64,000 nucleotides of DNA from Eragrostis nindensis (taxonomy: Eukaryota; Streptophyta; Magnoliopsida; Poales; Poaceae), in the NCBI GenBank assembly GCA_012490785.1, contig JAAXCT010000050.1, positions 1,612,001 to 1,676,000 on the forward strand. The letters are read 5' to 3'. The notes beneath the pieces are model-generated. The model worked only from the letters and a program-made list of their open reading frames with translations. It was not told where the DNA came from and ran no database searches. Positions 31,870 to 41,550 of this stretch are shown piece by piece; position 1 is the first letter of the stretch; each line of letters opens with the position of its first letter. The position numbers and the translations under genes are program-made.

Positions 31870-32258
31870 TTTTTTTTACGTGAATTGGTTGATAAAAGAA
31901 GTGATTTGCCAGGGTCAGTCAATTGAACAGCGCCCCGCCTGCAACTTCAGCGGAAGGGAAACTGGAAAGCAACTTGACGCCATGGCAGTAGCATCAAAGA
32001 AAGGAAGCAATTCCTGTATAACAAGTGACAAACTGACAATATCCAACACGCCCTATACCATTTTCGAATAAGGAGCTCTCTGTATATTTCAAAACTGAAG
32101 ATCTGTTATATGTATGGACATTTCAGACCCAAACGACCTATCTGTATTGCATACTAATACTATCTGTCTATCTCTATTTGTACTAAAAGGAACAAATGAA
32201 TGAAAGATAGAGCCGTGCCGCAAAATATGATGTGCGCGCACGTTGCTGCTGTTTGCTG

Positions 32259-34568
32259 CTAAGCTTTGCTTCCCAACATCAAATACCCAACAATTACGGA
32301 TAGCAAGAAGACAAGCAGCACAAACACGGCCGAGAAACCCACAGGCGACGGCACTTTTTTCCGGAGCAGTACCTGAAACGAAGCAACTTGGACTAGTCAG
32401 AGATCGCAAACCATATAGCTAGAACAGCAAACAGAGTGATTTCTGGTCATAATTACTGTTTGAAAAGGTAAACAGGCTGCAGAAAGGGCTGAGGCCTTGA
32501 CTTCTTTTGTAGATCTTTCGGTTCCCAAACCCACAAAGTTTTCTTTTCTACTACTACTACTACTACTATTTTGTAACATAATTTACCCAGCTACTACCTC
32601 CTATTTTTAAATGTTGACGTCTGGACATCAATCTCAAGCCAAAATTTGAACTGCCTATGTTGTCCGGACGACAACAGATAGAAAATGGAGGTACTACTAA
32701 GCACTCATCAGGATGATAAATAATACCTGTCTCATTCATTTTACATATTTAAATGCATGTTTGTGAATCACCAAATAAGTATACTGTCCAATATAAATAT
32801 AATAACAACCAACTCACAAAAGCTACCAGCACATAATCATAAGGTCTTGGTTATGGAAAAGTAATGTAAATACGATGCCCCTAAATTAATGCCATTAATC
32901 TCTTATTTTGATTTTCAGAATAGTCATCAGAAGAGAAGTCCTACCAGTTCTTCCCGGAGCTTCTGGTTTTCATGAGCATATCTACTTTCCTCGTCTTCTG
33001 ACTTGGATATCACAGGAACACCCTTAAGAACCAAAAAACGTGAATCATGTAAGAAGTGGCCTTGTAAAATTTAGGATAGTACAAATATTCTGAGCCTTTA
33101 ACATCCTGGACTAACATTGACGATAGTTATTGTAGAAGTAATGGGAGTATACAATGAGCAGGAATCAAGTTTCACATATCAAAGAAAATGGCGTACTATC
33201 TACTACTCGTCAATTGGTCACGCTCTGTATATTGAAATCATAACTAGAGCTCAACTTCATCCATCGAGCATGGTCTTTCGTCATGATAGAATTTGACGAA
33301 AGTAAAATTTACTCAGTCAAGCAGTATTGTATCACAAACAGAAAGAATCATCAAGGATTATATGGTGCGGTCTTTCCATGAGCAACAGACTTCACATCTA
33401 ACATTTTCAGATGATGCAATGTATTGATCAGCATATGTTTTAAGTGCTTATTAGCAGGCATATTCCGTCAACCTTATTAGACAACAGAAGGCAATGATAT
33501 TTAGTGGAACTAGGAGCCACCTCATCATGCGAATACTGTGATTCAGATGTATATCCATGCTTTGAGGCCTAAAAGCAATGGAGGGTACCAATCGATCAAT
33601 CATCACTAGGAACCAGTATGGCGTCTTGCTTACAGCATTAAGCAGTAACGCTAGTACTTACAGCATTGGACGTGGATGGCCTTTCCACTTCATGGTCCAC
33701 ATCTGAATCAAGGGATTCGTTATCCTCCTCTGCTTCCTCAGGAACAGGGGATGGAGGATTTGCAGGGATGTAGATCACCCTCAGCTTGAACTCCTCAACA
33801 ACCTTGCCTGCCGCTTTTCTGAACTACAAAGAAAAAAAAAATTACATTACAACTGTACAAAACATTTCTGAAACAACAGACATTACAAATTGCAACTCAA
33901 TCTTCATGAACTGCAGTGCTGCAAGAATTTACCATGTCAGGGACAATATCCGTCTGCTTCGTTTCGTCGTCCACTACGACGCTCTGAACGAGAAACCTGT
34001 CTTTGCAGTGGTAATCCTGGGGGATCTCCTTCTGCGCTCGCATCGTAACTGCATGAATTTCACCGAGCAACAACAACAGGACGTGAGGAGGATGCCTGAA
34101 GAACTGAGAACTGCAAAGCAGATACCGCGATCAGACTGCAGACGCACCTACAATACCGCACGATCTTCCGGGCGGCACAATGCCAGAGGCAGGCCGCACC
34201 GCGTACTTATTTGGGCTCGTCGTCTTCACCTGCAGATTGGGCGGAACGCAGGAAATCGATCTTATCGCCCGATTTATATGCACAAGATTGCATCTTTCAC
34301 CCAACCAAAAAAAAAAAAAAACAAAAGTCGGCGAATTTCACACCTTGAAGGCCACGCGCTGATTGGTCTTGTTGAAGAGCTCCATACAACAAGAATTCTG
34401 CTTCCTAAGCTCGACTGTCCAGGGTATCATCGAACACAGCAACGATCCGATCAGTCAGATGCACAGAAATCAAGGATCAAAAACAGCAAGCAATTAGGTC
34501 TGGGTCGAAAAACACTTACATGGCATCTTCAGTTCGGAAGGGTAGACTCGAAGCAGCGCGTTACTCAT
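32259..34568 (-). CDS. VAP27: VAP27-type vesicle-associated membrane-protein-associated protein
   Basis: Eight exons: 34520-34568, 34344-34414, 34148-34229, 33933-34048, 33662-33823, 33521-33568, 32945-33022 and 32259-32372. All have GT-AG borders and one frame; 239 residues. Residues 1 to about 125 are an MSP domain (LLRVYPSELKMPFELRKQ, NSCCMELFNKTNQRVAFKVK, YAVRPASGIVPPG, QKEIPQDYHCKDRFLVQSVV). An acidic linker follows (EEAEEDNESLDSD), then a short helical stretch (ENQKLREEL), then a C-terminal tail anchor (about 213-235, FSAVFVLLVFLLSVIVGYLML). VAP27 proteins sit in the ER membrane, bind FFAT-type partners and organise ER-plasma membrane contact sites. The start fits the family N terminus. 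Confidence 0.93.
32592..32700. mobile_element. Short Stowaway-like inverted repeat
   Basis: About 105 bp with ends TACTACCTCCTATTTT and TACTACCTCCATTTTC (reverse-complemented). Lies inside intron 7 of the VAP27 gene. The short size and central divergence make the family call tentative. Confidence 0.5.
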
Positions 34569-35787
34569 GGCTGCGATCGACGATCAAGAAACCAGAACCA
34601 AATTCACCAGTGCTCTTCCTCCTCCCGCTTGCGAGAACCAAGAACCCTGAAAAGATCAGAGACTGGGGCCCAGGTCCGGCGTTTTCTGCTCCGGGAAGCG
34701 AAGTATCGGCGCGAGAGAGACAAAGGCTATGCAAAGCTTATGATTAATTGGGGGAAGAAGAAGCGAATTGGACGGGCTCGGAGTCCGGAGGAGGGTGGAG
34801 TTTGGGTTGGCATAAACTAAGGTTTAGGCTACGTAATCATTGGCTGCCGGGGGACCTTGAGGCCTTCTCGTCGTGCTAATCTGGACTCCTTCCATCCCTC
34901 CTTCGCGTTTTTAATCCGATTCGCGCGTCGGTCGGCGAGTGGTTGGATTCGGGGCAACCGCCGCGGAAGTGAAGCGCCAGTCGGGATCGGCTGGATTGCG
35001 CCGCCCACGCTGGCAGCGGCGGGGGGCTGGGGCAACTAGTAACATGTACCTTGTCCTTTTCCCTTTTGCTCTCTACTATACGGAAAACGAGGAGTCCAGG
35101 AAGGCCTTCTGCCCTGAACCGTATAGATTGCAAATCAGAGTATACTCCTAGATATTGCATTCTCATCTTGACAGTGCTTGACCATTCATTTCACAACCAG
35201 TAATTATATGGAAGACTTTCACATACTAGACGTTGCTGGATTAATTTACCCATAGATTACACAGCCCACGAGTCATGAGCTGCTAAGCCGTTGTCAGAGA
35301 GTTGAATCAGAGGGCGGAAACGAGTTCCTTCATCAGTTTTGCCGTTCCAGCCCCCACTTTGTCACGGTATGTCACGAACTCACGATCCACCAGGAACAAA
35401 GGTACCAGCTGACGAACTCACGATCCACCAGACCTCTTGCAGCAGAGTGCATATGCATCCTACATCTGCATTCAGTTCTCACGTCCAGCTCAGCTCTGAC
35501 AGACTTCAACCGAGAATCTTGACTTTGCCACATCGGTTGCTTTCTTCAGCAACTTCAAAAGCAGCAGGCGCCTGGTATTGGCTTACTTCCTGTATGATCA
35601 TCTTCACTTTTCCTGATGGTGTGGTGGTTCTGCACTGATCTACTTAATCAGTCAGGAAATGTTCCACTTAGGGAGTAGATGAGAAGGGTTGACTTGACAG
35701 ATAAAATCAATTAACAACGAGCCTTTACTTACTGTATCTAAATGCAAACATATTATGCGTAGCATCTAAGACTTGACACCTAACTAA
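34569..35787. other. Upstream region of VAP27, no other gene
   Basis: Divergent spacer between VAP27 and the phosphatase. Moderately GC-rich near 34850-35030, then AT-rich. No gene recognised. Confidence 0.45.
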
Positions 35788-36123
35788 GGGGGCGTTCGGC
35801 GCACCCCCTCTAAACTTTAACACCCGTCACATCAAAGAGAATTTTACTATTTAAACATATTTTTATTAATTTAATGACAAAACCTATGTCACGACCCTCC
35901 CTCTAAATCACGAGACGAATCTAATAAGTCTAATTAATCTATATTTTGCTACAGTGATGCTACAGTAACCATCGTCTAATCACGTCTTAATTACCCTCAT
36001 TAGATTCGTCTCGCGATTTCGAGCGGAGTCCTGAAATTAGTTTTGTAATTAAACTTTATTTGTAATCACAATATTCGTTGGAAAAACCCTCTAAAGTTTA
36101 GACCCCGTGCGCCGAACACCCCC
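35788..36123. mobile_element. Tourist/PIF MITE
   Basis: Terminal inverted repeat GGGGGCGTTCGGCGCAC on the left; the right end reverse-complements to GGGGGTGTTCGGCGCAC. TAA duplications at 35785-35787 and 36124-36126. The inner palindrome AGACGAATCTAATAAG / CATTAGATTCGTCTCGCG is shared with the element at 14343. Confidence 0.9.
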
Positions 36124-36510
36124 TAATGATGCTAAAAGTGTTGTCAATGCAGAATAATTGGCAAGATCATAATTCACAAGAGCTTTCTGCAAGGTTTTTC
36201 ACCATATCACCTGGAATAAGTGGAATCGACCAACACAGTAGTTGGAAAGTTTGTGATCCACCTGGTACCTGCTGCTAGCACATCATTGAAAAAAACAGCA
36301 TACCAGTAGATGAATACTGCATGTTCCCAATTGCGTCATCCCAAGTGAAAACATTCTATAAAACAAAGAATTGCTTCCTTCTGGCGAGAAATTAAGTTCA
36401 TTCCTCATTCTCGAATTCCCGGTTCCCCAAATTTGACTTGCTTGCCAAATCTGCAGCTTGGCATCAAAAATGCTGTCTCACAGTACAAATAATGGTACAT
36501 GAACAAAGCA

Positions 36511-37122
36511 TTAGCATACAAGAAAGCTGCTATGAGAGCACAAGAATGCCAGGAACAAGGAGCTGAGCCAGGCCTCAAACACGCCGAGGCAAGCCCCAGC
36601 TACGATGTCGAGGACGTAGTGCCGGCCAAGGAGCACCCTCGACGCCGACGTCGCGGCCGCCCAGAGGAAGAGCGCCTTGCGGTGCTGCAGCCCGCCGGCA
36701 CTGCCTCCAAGGAAGGCGGCGACGAGGAAGGCGCGGGAGGAGTGGCCACTGGGAAAGGACCAGTGATCGGCGGCGACGGCGACGTACATGTCCGCGGCGT
36801 TGTAGGCCGGGCGCGGGCGGCGGACGACGACCTTGACGAGGCCGACGAGGATGAGGTCGAGCACGAGGCCCGCGACGAGGCCGACGAGGAGCGGGGAGAT
36901 CTGTCCGGACGAGGCGGGGGTGGCGGAGAGGAGGAGGAGGGAGATGGGGACGGGGAGCCAGATGCGGCCGTCGCCGGCGACCTCGAGCGCCTTGAGGAGG
37001 AGGCGCGGTACCGGTAGGAAGAGCGCGTAGAGGCGGAGGGATACTGCGGCATCGAGGGCCCCGAGGCCGCTGAAGTGGGCGGGCTTCACAGGCGCCGGCG
37101 CCGGGGCGCGTGCGGAGGCCAT
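36511..37122 (-). CDS. PAP2-family lipid phosphate phosphatase (LPP-beta type)
   Basis: Intronless gene for 203 residues from ATG 37122 (MASARAPAPAP). All three PAP2 catalytic motifs are present: KVVVRRPRP (97-105, KX6RP), PSGH (124-127) and SRVLLGRHYVLD (161-172, SRX5HX3D) with its catalytic His. Hydrophobic segments at about 57-68, 77-96, 130-140, 149-160 and 173-196 suggest a multi-pass membrane enzyme with its active site on one face. The family dephosphorylates lipid phosphates such as phosphatidate or diacylglycerol pyrophosphate, or polyprenyl phosphates; the substrate is not resolved here. The length fits the short LPP-beta group. The frame is open upstream, but the ATG at 37122 is the natural start. 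Confidence 0.88.
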   Translation of the reverse strand: MASARAPAPAPVKPAHFSGLGALDAAVSLRLYALFLPVPRLLLKALEVAGDGRIWLPVPISLLLLSATPASSGQISPLLVGLVAGLVLDLILVGLVKVVVRRPRPAYNAADMYVAVAADHWSFPSGHSSRAFLVAAFLGGSAGGLQHRKALFLWAAATSASRVLLGRHYVLDIVAGACLGVFEAWLSSLFLAFLCSHSSFLVC

Positions 37123-39295
37123 GCGCGCCGGCAGCGATGGGCGACGGGGGCGAGGGATCGGGGATTGGCCGAGGACGCGGAGGGATGCGGATCCGAGTGA
37201 TGATGCGTCTTCTTCCTTTTCGGTTGGTTGGGCCTTCTTTGATTTTTTTTGTATTTTGGGCCTTCTGTTCGCTCGGATGTTGGGCCCCAAATGTCCTCAG
37301 CTAAACGGGCTTGGTACGTATAACTCCTCTCAGATGACTGTTAGCGTCTCTTTTTTCTTTTCTTTTTTTTTGCAAGGGGCCTGTTAGCGTCTCTGACAAA
37401 AATAAATACAGGAGGATGTTTCAGAGAAGTGATCAAATTTACCCCATTTACACGTTTGCTAACCATATTCTGCCTGAATTAAGCATAACATTATCTGTTT
37501 CGAGGAAAAGTAAGCTTAAGATCTTGGGCAAAACGGCGGTACAGCACCGGATTTGCAAGACTGCAAGGAGCAGCAATTGTGCTCTGCTTGCCAGGATCAG
37601 GCAGGCATCCATCGGCCGCCGGACCGAGGCCCTCGTCTGGCTCCCAGCGAGAGCGTCGTCACGGCGTCGGGCGGTGTGCGCTGCAGGCCGCCTCCTGCGA
37701 GACATGGCCTTGAATGGGCCTTTGGCACGGTCGCGCATGCGCCGGCACAGAGCGCGTCGCAAAGGCGCGCCGGCGTGAATGTGAGATCAAGCAAAGGCTG
37801 GGCCGTAGTAACGCGCTGTCCCCTGCCCTTAAACGAACGAGTGATGATGCATCGGAAGTCCCACAGATGCTCTCAAAAAAAAAAAAAAAGTCCCACAGCT
37901 CCGTTCAAATCGGCCTGAGTATCTTACTGTCGGTGGCCTACGAATTCCAATGCCCAGTTGAGCTTTAAATCTGGCACCCATTTCTCGTTATTTCTGCCGA
38001 TTGACTTCATTTGAAATTTAAACGTATGTACATGGTGCCGTGCAGTGCTGTACAACGGTACTATGTACATTTGAATTAAGCCTATGAATCGGGCGTGACC
38101 ACGTCGCTTAACTGAACAAGTGCGCGCTCCGCTAGCCTAGCCGTTGTACACCTGCCATTCACCCGAATGATTCAAATGCTCGACTCGTGTGGATTCAAAT
38201 GTCGCGTAGTGAAAAAATTCTACTCATGTTAAAAGGCGCAGGTGCGGCCATCCTGCTACGACGATAAAGATTGCCTTTTGGCACCGTACTTAGCGGCCTT
38301 TAGTTCAAAGCAGAAACGATAAGTTAGTACCATGCCATCGGCCATTGCCATGCGTGCTCCTGCGGTAACTGAGGACGTTCCTTTGTTGACGAGCATCCCA
38401 GTTGAACCACAAATCCCTCCGCATTTTCAGATGAACAGGTTCTGACAGGCCAATCAAACATTGATTAACGACTCTAATCAGCGTATATTGGTCTTGCACG
38501 ACACCACCATCCAGTACGTCCCGTTCCCGTCGCCTCCAAATTCCAGCCTAACCTGCCAAACTTCCTGCTGCCGGTCACGGCTGAACAAGTGCGCGCTCCG
38601 CTAGCCTAGCCGCCGCCTACAAGCAACGTTCCATCGCGCGGGCCGGGCGCACGCGATCGAGAAATGGACGAAACGAACGACGCATCAATCATGGAACCAG
38701 TAGACGACGACGTACGGCGACACGCGAGCAGTCAAGCGTGCGTGAGGTCACAAGAGCCGGCGAGCGCTGCCCCGTTGCCGTGTCCTGTGGATTCCGGAGC
38801 GCGCACGGCGATATCGTGGACGCGGACGACCTGAACCGCTTTGCCGTCGATAGCCTGATACATCCACCTACCTGACCCGAGCGCGCTGCCCGTGCGTGTG
38901 AGCATCCTTGGTCGATGACATGCAGAAACAGTTCCGCTTCACATGCCGCTTCCATGGCCTCCGCTTTTGAGCTGTCCGTCCGTCATCCGCCCACCACGCG
39001 CGCCGTGTCGTCATTCATGGATTGCTAGTTTATCGGGAGCTAGGAGGACGATGATGCATGCTTCCGAGTGCCAATCATTCCGGCTTAGTTTTGGTGTCAC
39101 GGCCGTCCTGTGTTTTGGATAGCATTAGCTCTAGCGTGGAAAGGCACGAGGGATGAGACGAGTGCCGTGACGTGAGCGAGCGTACCGGTGGTGGTGTTAC
39201 GCGTAACGTCATTTGGAGCTTCTGCTGTGCGAAGACACAGGCGCATGTCCTGGTTTTCGTTTGCACCGGTCCGAAGGAGAATACAAAAGTAGTTA
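37123..39295. other. Intergenic with a 32-bp direct repeat
   Basis: Spacer between the divergent phosphatase and the next plus-strand gene. Holds the direct repeat at 38112 and 38581. No exon or RNA gene recognised. Confidence 0.45.
38112..38612. repeat. 32-bp direct repeat, 469 bp apart
   Basis: The same 32 bases, starting CTGAACAAGTGCGCGCTCCG, occur at 38112-38143 and 38581-38612. The intervening DNA shows no coding or transposon ends I could define. Confidence 0.85.
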
Positions 39296-39489
39296 GAGCG
39301 TCCCTAATGATCGCCTCTAAGCTGCTTTTTAGAATTGTTTATTGAAGAAAAAGAGGAGAGATAAAGCAGCTATCACTAAGAGGCAACCTCTAAGAAGAAT
39401 AAGAAACTTAAACATGGACCCCACTCCTCTTCAATTCTTTACCAGAGCTAGCTGCTACCTCTTAGATGTCTCTACTATTGGGGACGCTC
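39296..39489. mobile_element. PIF/Tourist-like MITE
   Basis: Ends GAGCGTCCCTAATGA and, reverse-complemented, GAGCGTCCCCAATAG. TTA duplications at 39293-39295 and 39490-39492. About 194 bp, non-coding. Confidence 0.78.
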
Positions 39490-39890
39490 TTAAAGGCTTG
39501 GGCATGTGTTAGAACAAAAAAGATTAGTCACACAACTCGGGATTCACCATGATCACTGCAAAGCTACTGCTGTAACTGACGTGTAAATACAGTAAAATCC
39601 ACATAGTGATTTCCCTCTGATCAACAGGCACCAGCTGATCTGCTCCATCACTGGCGGCTGCGCTACCTGGCCAGGCGCCAGCATAAGCAGCCACAGTCCG
39701 CAGCGGTATATCAGCGGAGCAGCAAGCGGAAGCAAACAATTGCCGAGCATAACAAGCAGCGCCAGGCTAGTTAAACCACAGCACCCTATATACGAACGTG
39801 TCGTCGGCTCCGAAGTCCGAACCAGTTGCTACACCACCCCAGCCGTCAAGACACAGCGACCACTGCGGCGTGCATCTCTCCGGCCGCGTT

Positions 39891-40811
39891 ATGCCGGAGA
39901 AGCCACCACCGGCGCCGCTCCGCCGCCGCCCGATGGCGGCGGGGAGCTGGGTCCGGTCCCTCCAGTGCAAGTCCGCGGCCGTCGAAGATGTGGCTGCCCG
40001 AGGCGCGGCGGCCGTTCCCAAGAAGCTCCGCCCGCTCCTCCCGCGCTCCGCCTGCGCGAGCACCGGGGACGCGCGCGAGAGCGTCGCGCCGTCGAAGCCC
40101 AAGCCTACGTCGAGCTCGGAGGTTTTGAGGAAGAAGTCGAGCTCGAAGCCGAGTCCCAACAAGCCGGGCAAGAAGACCTCTGTTCCGCCGTCGCCTCCTC
40201 CGGGCCCTCTCGGCCCGCTCCCGGCGCTCACCGAGCTCCCGGCGGGGCACTCGTCGCGGCAGGTGGTGGAGATCATCTTCCTCTCCTCGTGGTCTCCGTT
40301 CCCGCTCCCACCGCCTCCGCCGGGAGCGCCCACCACTACCACCACCACCGGCGGCGCGTTCCCGGGCGAGGTGGAGATGCTGTTCCGCGTGCACAACCCC
40401 GCGCGCGCCGTGGCGCGGTTCGAGGACTACCGCGCGGATGTGCGCGCCCGAGCCGGCGGGGCGTCGCGCAGCGCCGCGGACGGCAACGAGATGATGCGCT
40501 TCTCCCCGGCGCCGCCGTACGGCTCGTCCGCTGCCGCAAGCGGCGTCGGGGAGGACGCGATGCGCATCCGAACCTTCGATGGTAGCGGCGGCGCGCACGC
40601 CAGCGCGCGCGGGCCGGCGTCCGGCAAGCGGGCCATGTTCCTGTGCAGGGTCATCGCCGGCCGGGTGGCGGAGGCCTCGACGGGCTCGGACTCCGACGCC
40701 GTCGCCGCACCCGGCAAGGAGCACGACTCGCTCCGCGTCGGCAAGGGCGAGCTGGTGGTGTTCGACCGGCGAGCCGTGCTCCCCTGCTTCCTCATCATCT
40801 ACAAGCTGTAA
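39891..40811 (+). CDS. Plant-specific protein of unknown function (PARP-like-fold/C2H2-like family)
   Basis: Intronless gene for 306 residues from ATG 39891 (MPEKPPPAP); a second in-frame ATG at 39933 (MAAGSWVRSLQCKS) is also plausible. The N-terminal third is basic and Pro/Ser-rich (RKKSSSKPSPNKPGKK). The conserved part starts at about residue 119 (GHSSRQVVEIIFLSSW), then GEVEMLFRVHNPARAVARFEDYR, ADGNEMMRFSP, KRAMFLCRVIAGRV and RRAVLPCFLIIYKL at the end. These blocks match plant proteins often labelled C2H2 zinc-finger-like, whose C terminus resembles a PARP catalytic fold. No zinc finger is visible here and I claim no enzymatic activity. GC content is very high, which explains long open frames on the other strand. 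Confidence 0.78.
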   Translation: MPEKPPPAPLRRRPMAAGSWVRSLQCKSAAVEDVAARGAAAVPKKLRPLLPRSACASTGDARESVAPSKPKPTSSSEVLRKKSSSKPSPNKPGKKTSVPPSPPPGPLGPLPALTELPAGHSSRQVVEIIFLSSWSPFPLPPPPPGAPTTTTTTGGAFPGEVEMLFRVHNPARAVARFEDYRADVRARAGGASRSAADGNEMMRFSPAPPYGSSAAASGVGEDAMRIRTFDGSGGAHASARGPASGKRAMFLCRVIAGRVAEASTGSDSDAVAAPGKEHDSLRVGKGELVVFDRRAVLPCFLIIYKL

Positions 40812-40977
40812 AAAGAAGTGTCCATTAACCCTGCTGCTAATTTTTTTTCTCTCGTCACTTACGGGTTAATCAATCAACTGCATAGTGTGATTATCTCGGT
40901 TTGTCATGTGCAATGAATCCTCTCCATCATCAAGCTTCGCCATTACTCGTCTCGCTGCCTGCATCTCGAGTGCAGCT

Positions 40978-41033
40978 GCGCGAACACTGTGCACTCGCAG
41001 CTGCTGCGCGAACACTGTGCACTCGCAGCTGCT
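40978..41033. repeat. 28-bp tandem duplication
   Basis: The unit GCGCGAACACTGTGCACTCG plus eight bases occurs at 40978-41005 and 41006-41033, identical, in the 3' flank of the preceding gene. Confidence 0.85.
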
Positions 41034-41229
41034 GCGCGAGCGTAACGCGCGCACAGTGCCGGTGCATGTTCGGATTGCGTTCCTGTGCGGAGGCGTGCAG
41101 TGAGCATTGAGCGTTCGTTGTTTATTATTCCCTGGCGTTGTCGCGTTCGATGAGGGCGGGAGGCTTTTTAGGCTTTCGTCCCCGCTGGAGGAAAGACAAA
41201 ACTACAAAAGGAATAGACAGGCGTTTAAA

Positions 41230-41550
41230 GGCTCCTTTGGTCCAAAGAAATTTTGTAGGAAAAGCATAGCAACCTTGTTCTTATAGGAATTGATACTGCA
41301 GCATCCTTTGGTTTGTAGGAATGAGGCTTACGAATTTTGAAGGAAAAATTCTTATGGAACCGATTCATGGGAAAAACATAGGAATTGTAAGCTTACAGCC
41401 AGACCTTTTTTTAAAGATTCCTACGTTTTTACTGTGGTCTATCCAAACAACCACTCTAACAAAATTTCTGTGTTTTTCAATCCGTTGTTTTGCATATGCC
41501 ATCATATCATATTCCTATGTTTTTTTTTATTCCTGCGTTCCAAAAGAGCC
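41230..41550. mobile_element. MITE-like element
   Basis: Ends GGCTCCTTTGGTCC and, reverse-complemented, GGCTCTTTTGGAAC. Internal GTAGGAA / TTCCTACG inverted phrases are typical of a grass MITE group. A target duplication is not evident, so the superfamily is left open. Confidence 0.5.

Noticed and set aside
33786..34820. 344-residue open frame on the plus strand
   Set aside because: It runs antisense across four spliced VAP27 exons on the minus strand, has no conserved domain, and contains lysine-run translation of simple repeats.
39740..40724. Long open frames in other frames over the unknown-function gene
   Set aside because: Arg/Pro/Ala-rich shadows of a very GC-rich exon; only the 39891-40811 frame has conserved blocks.
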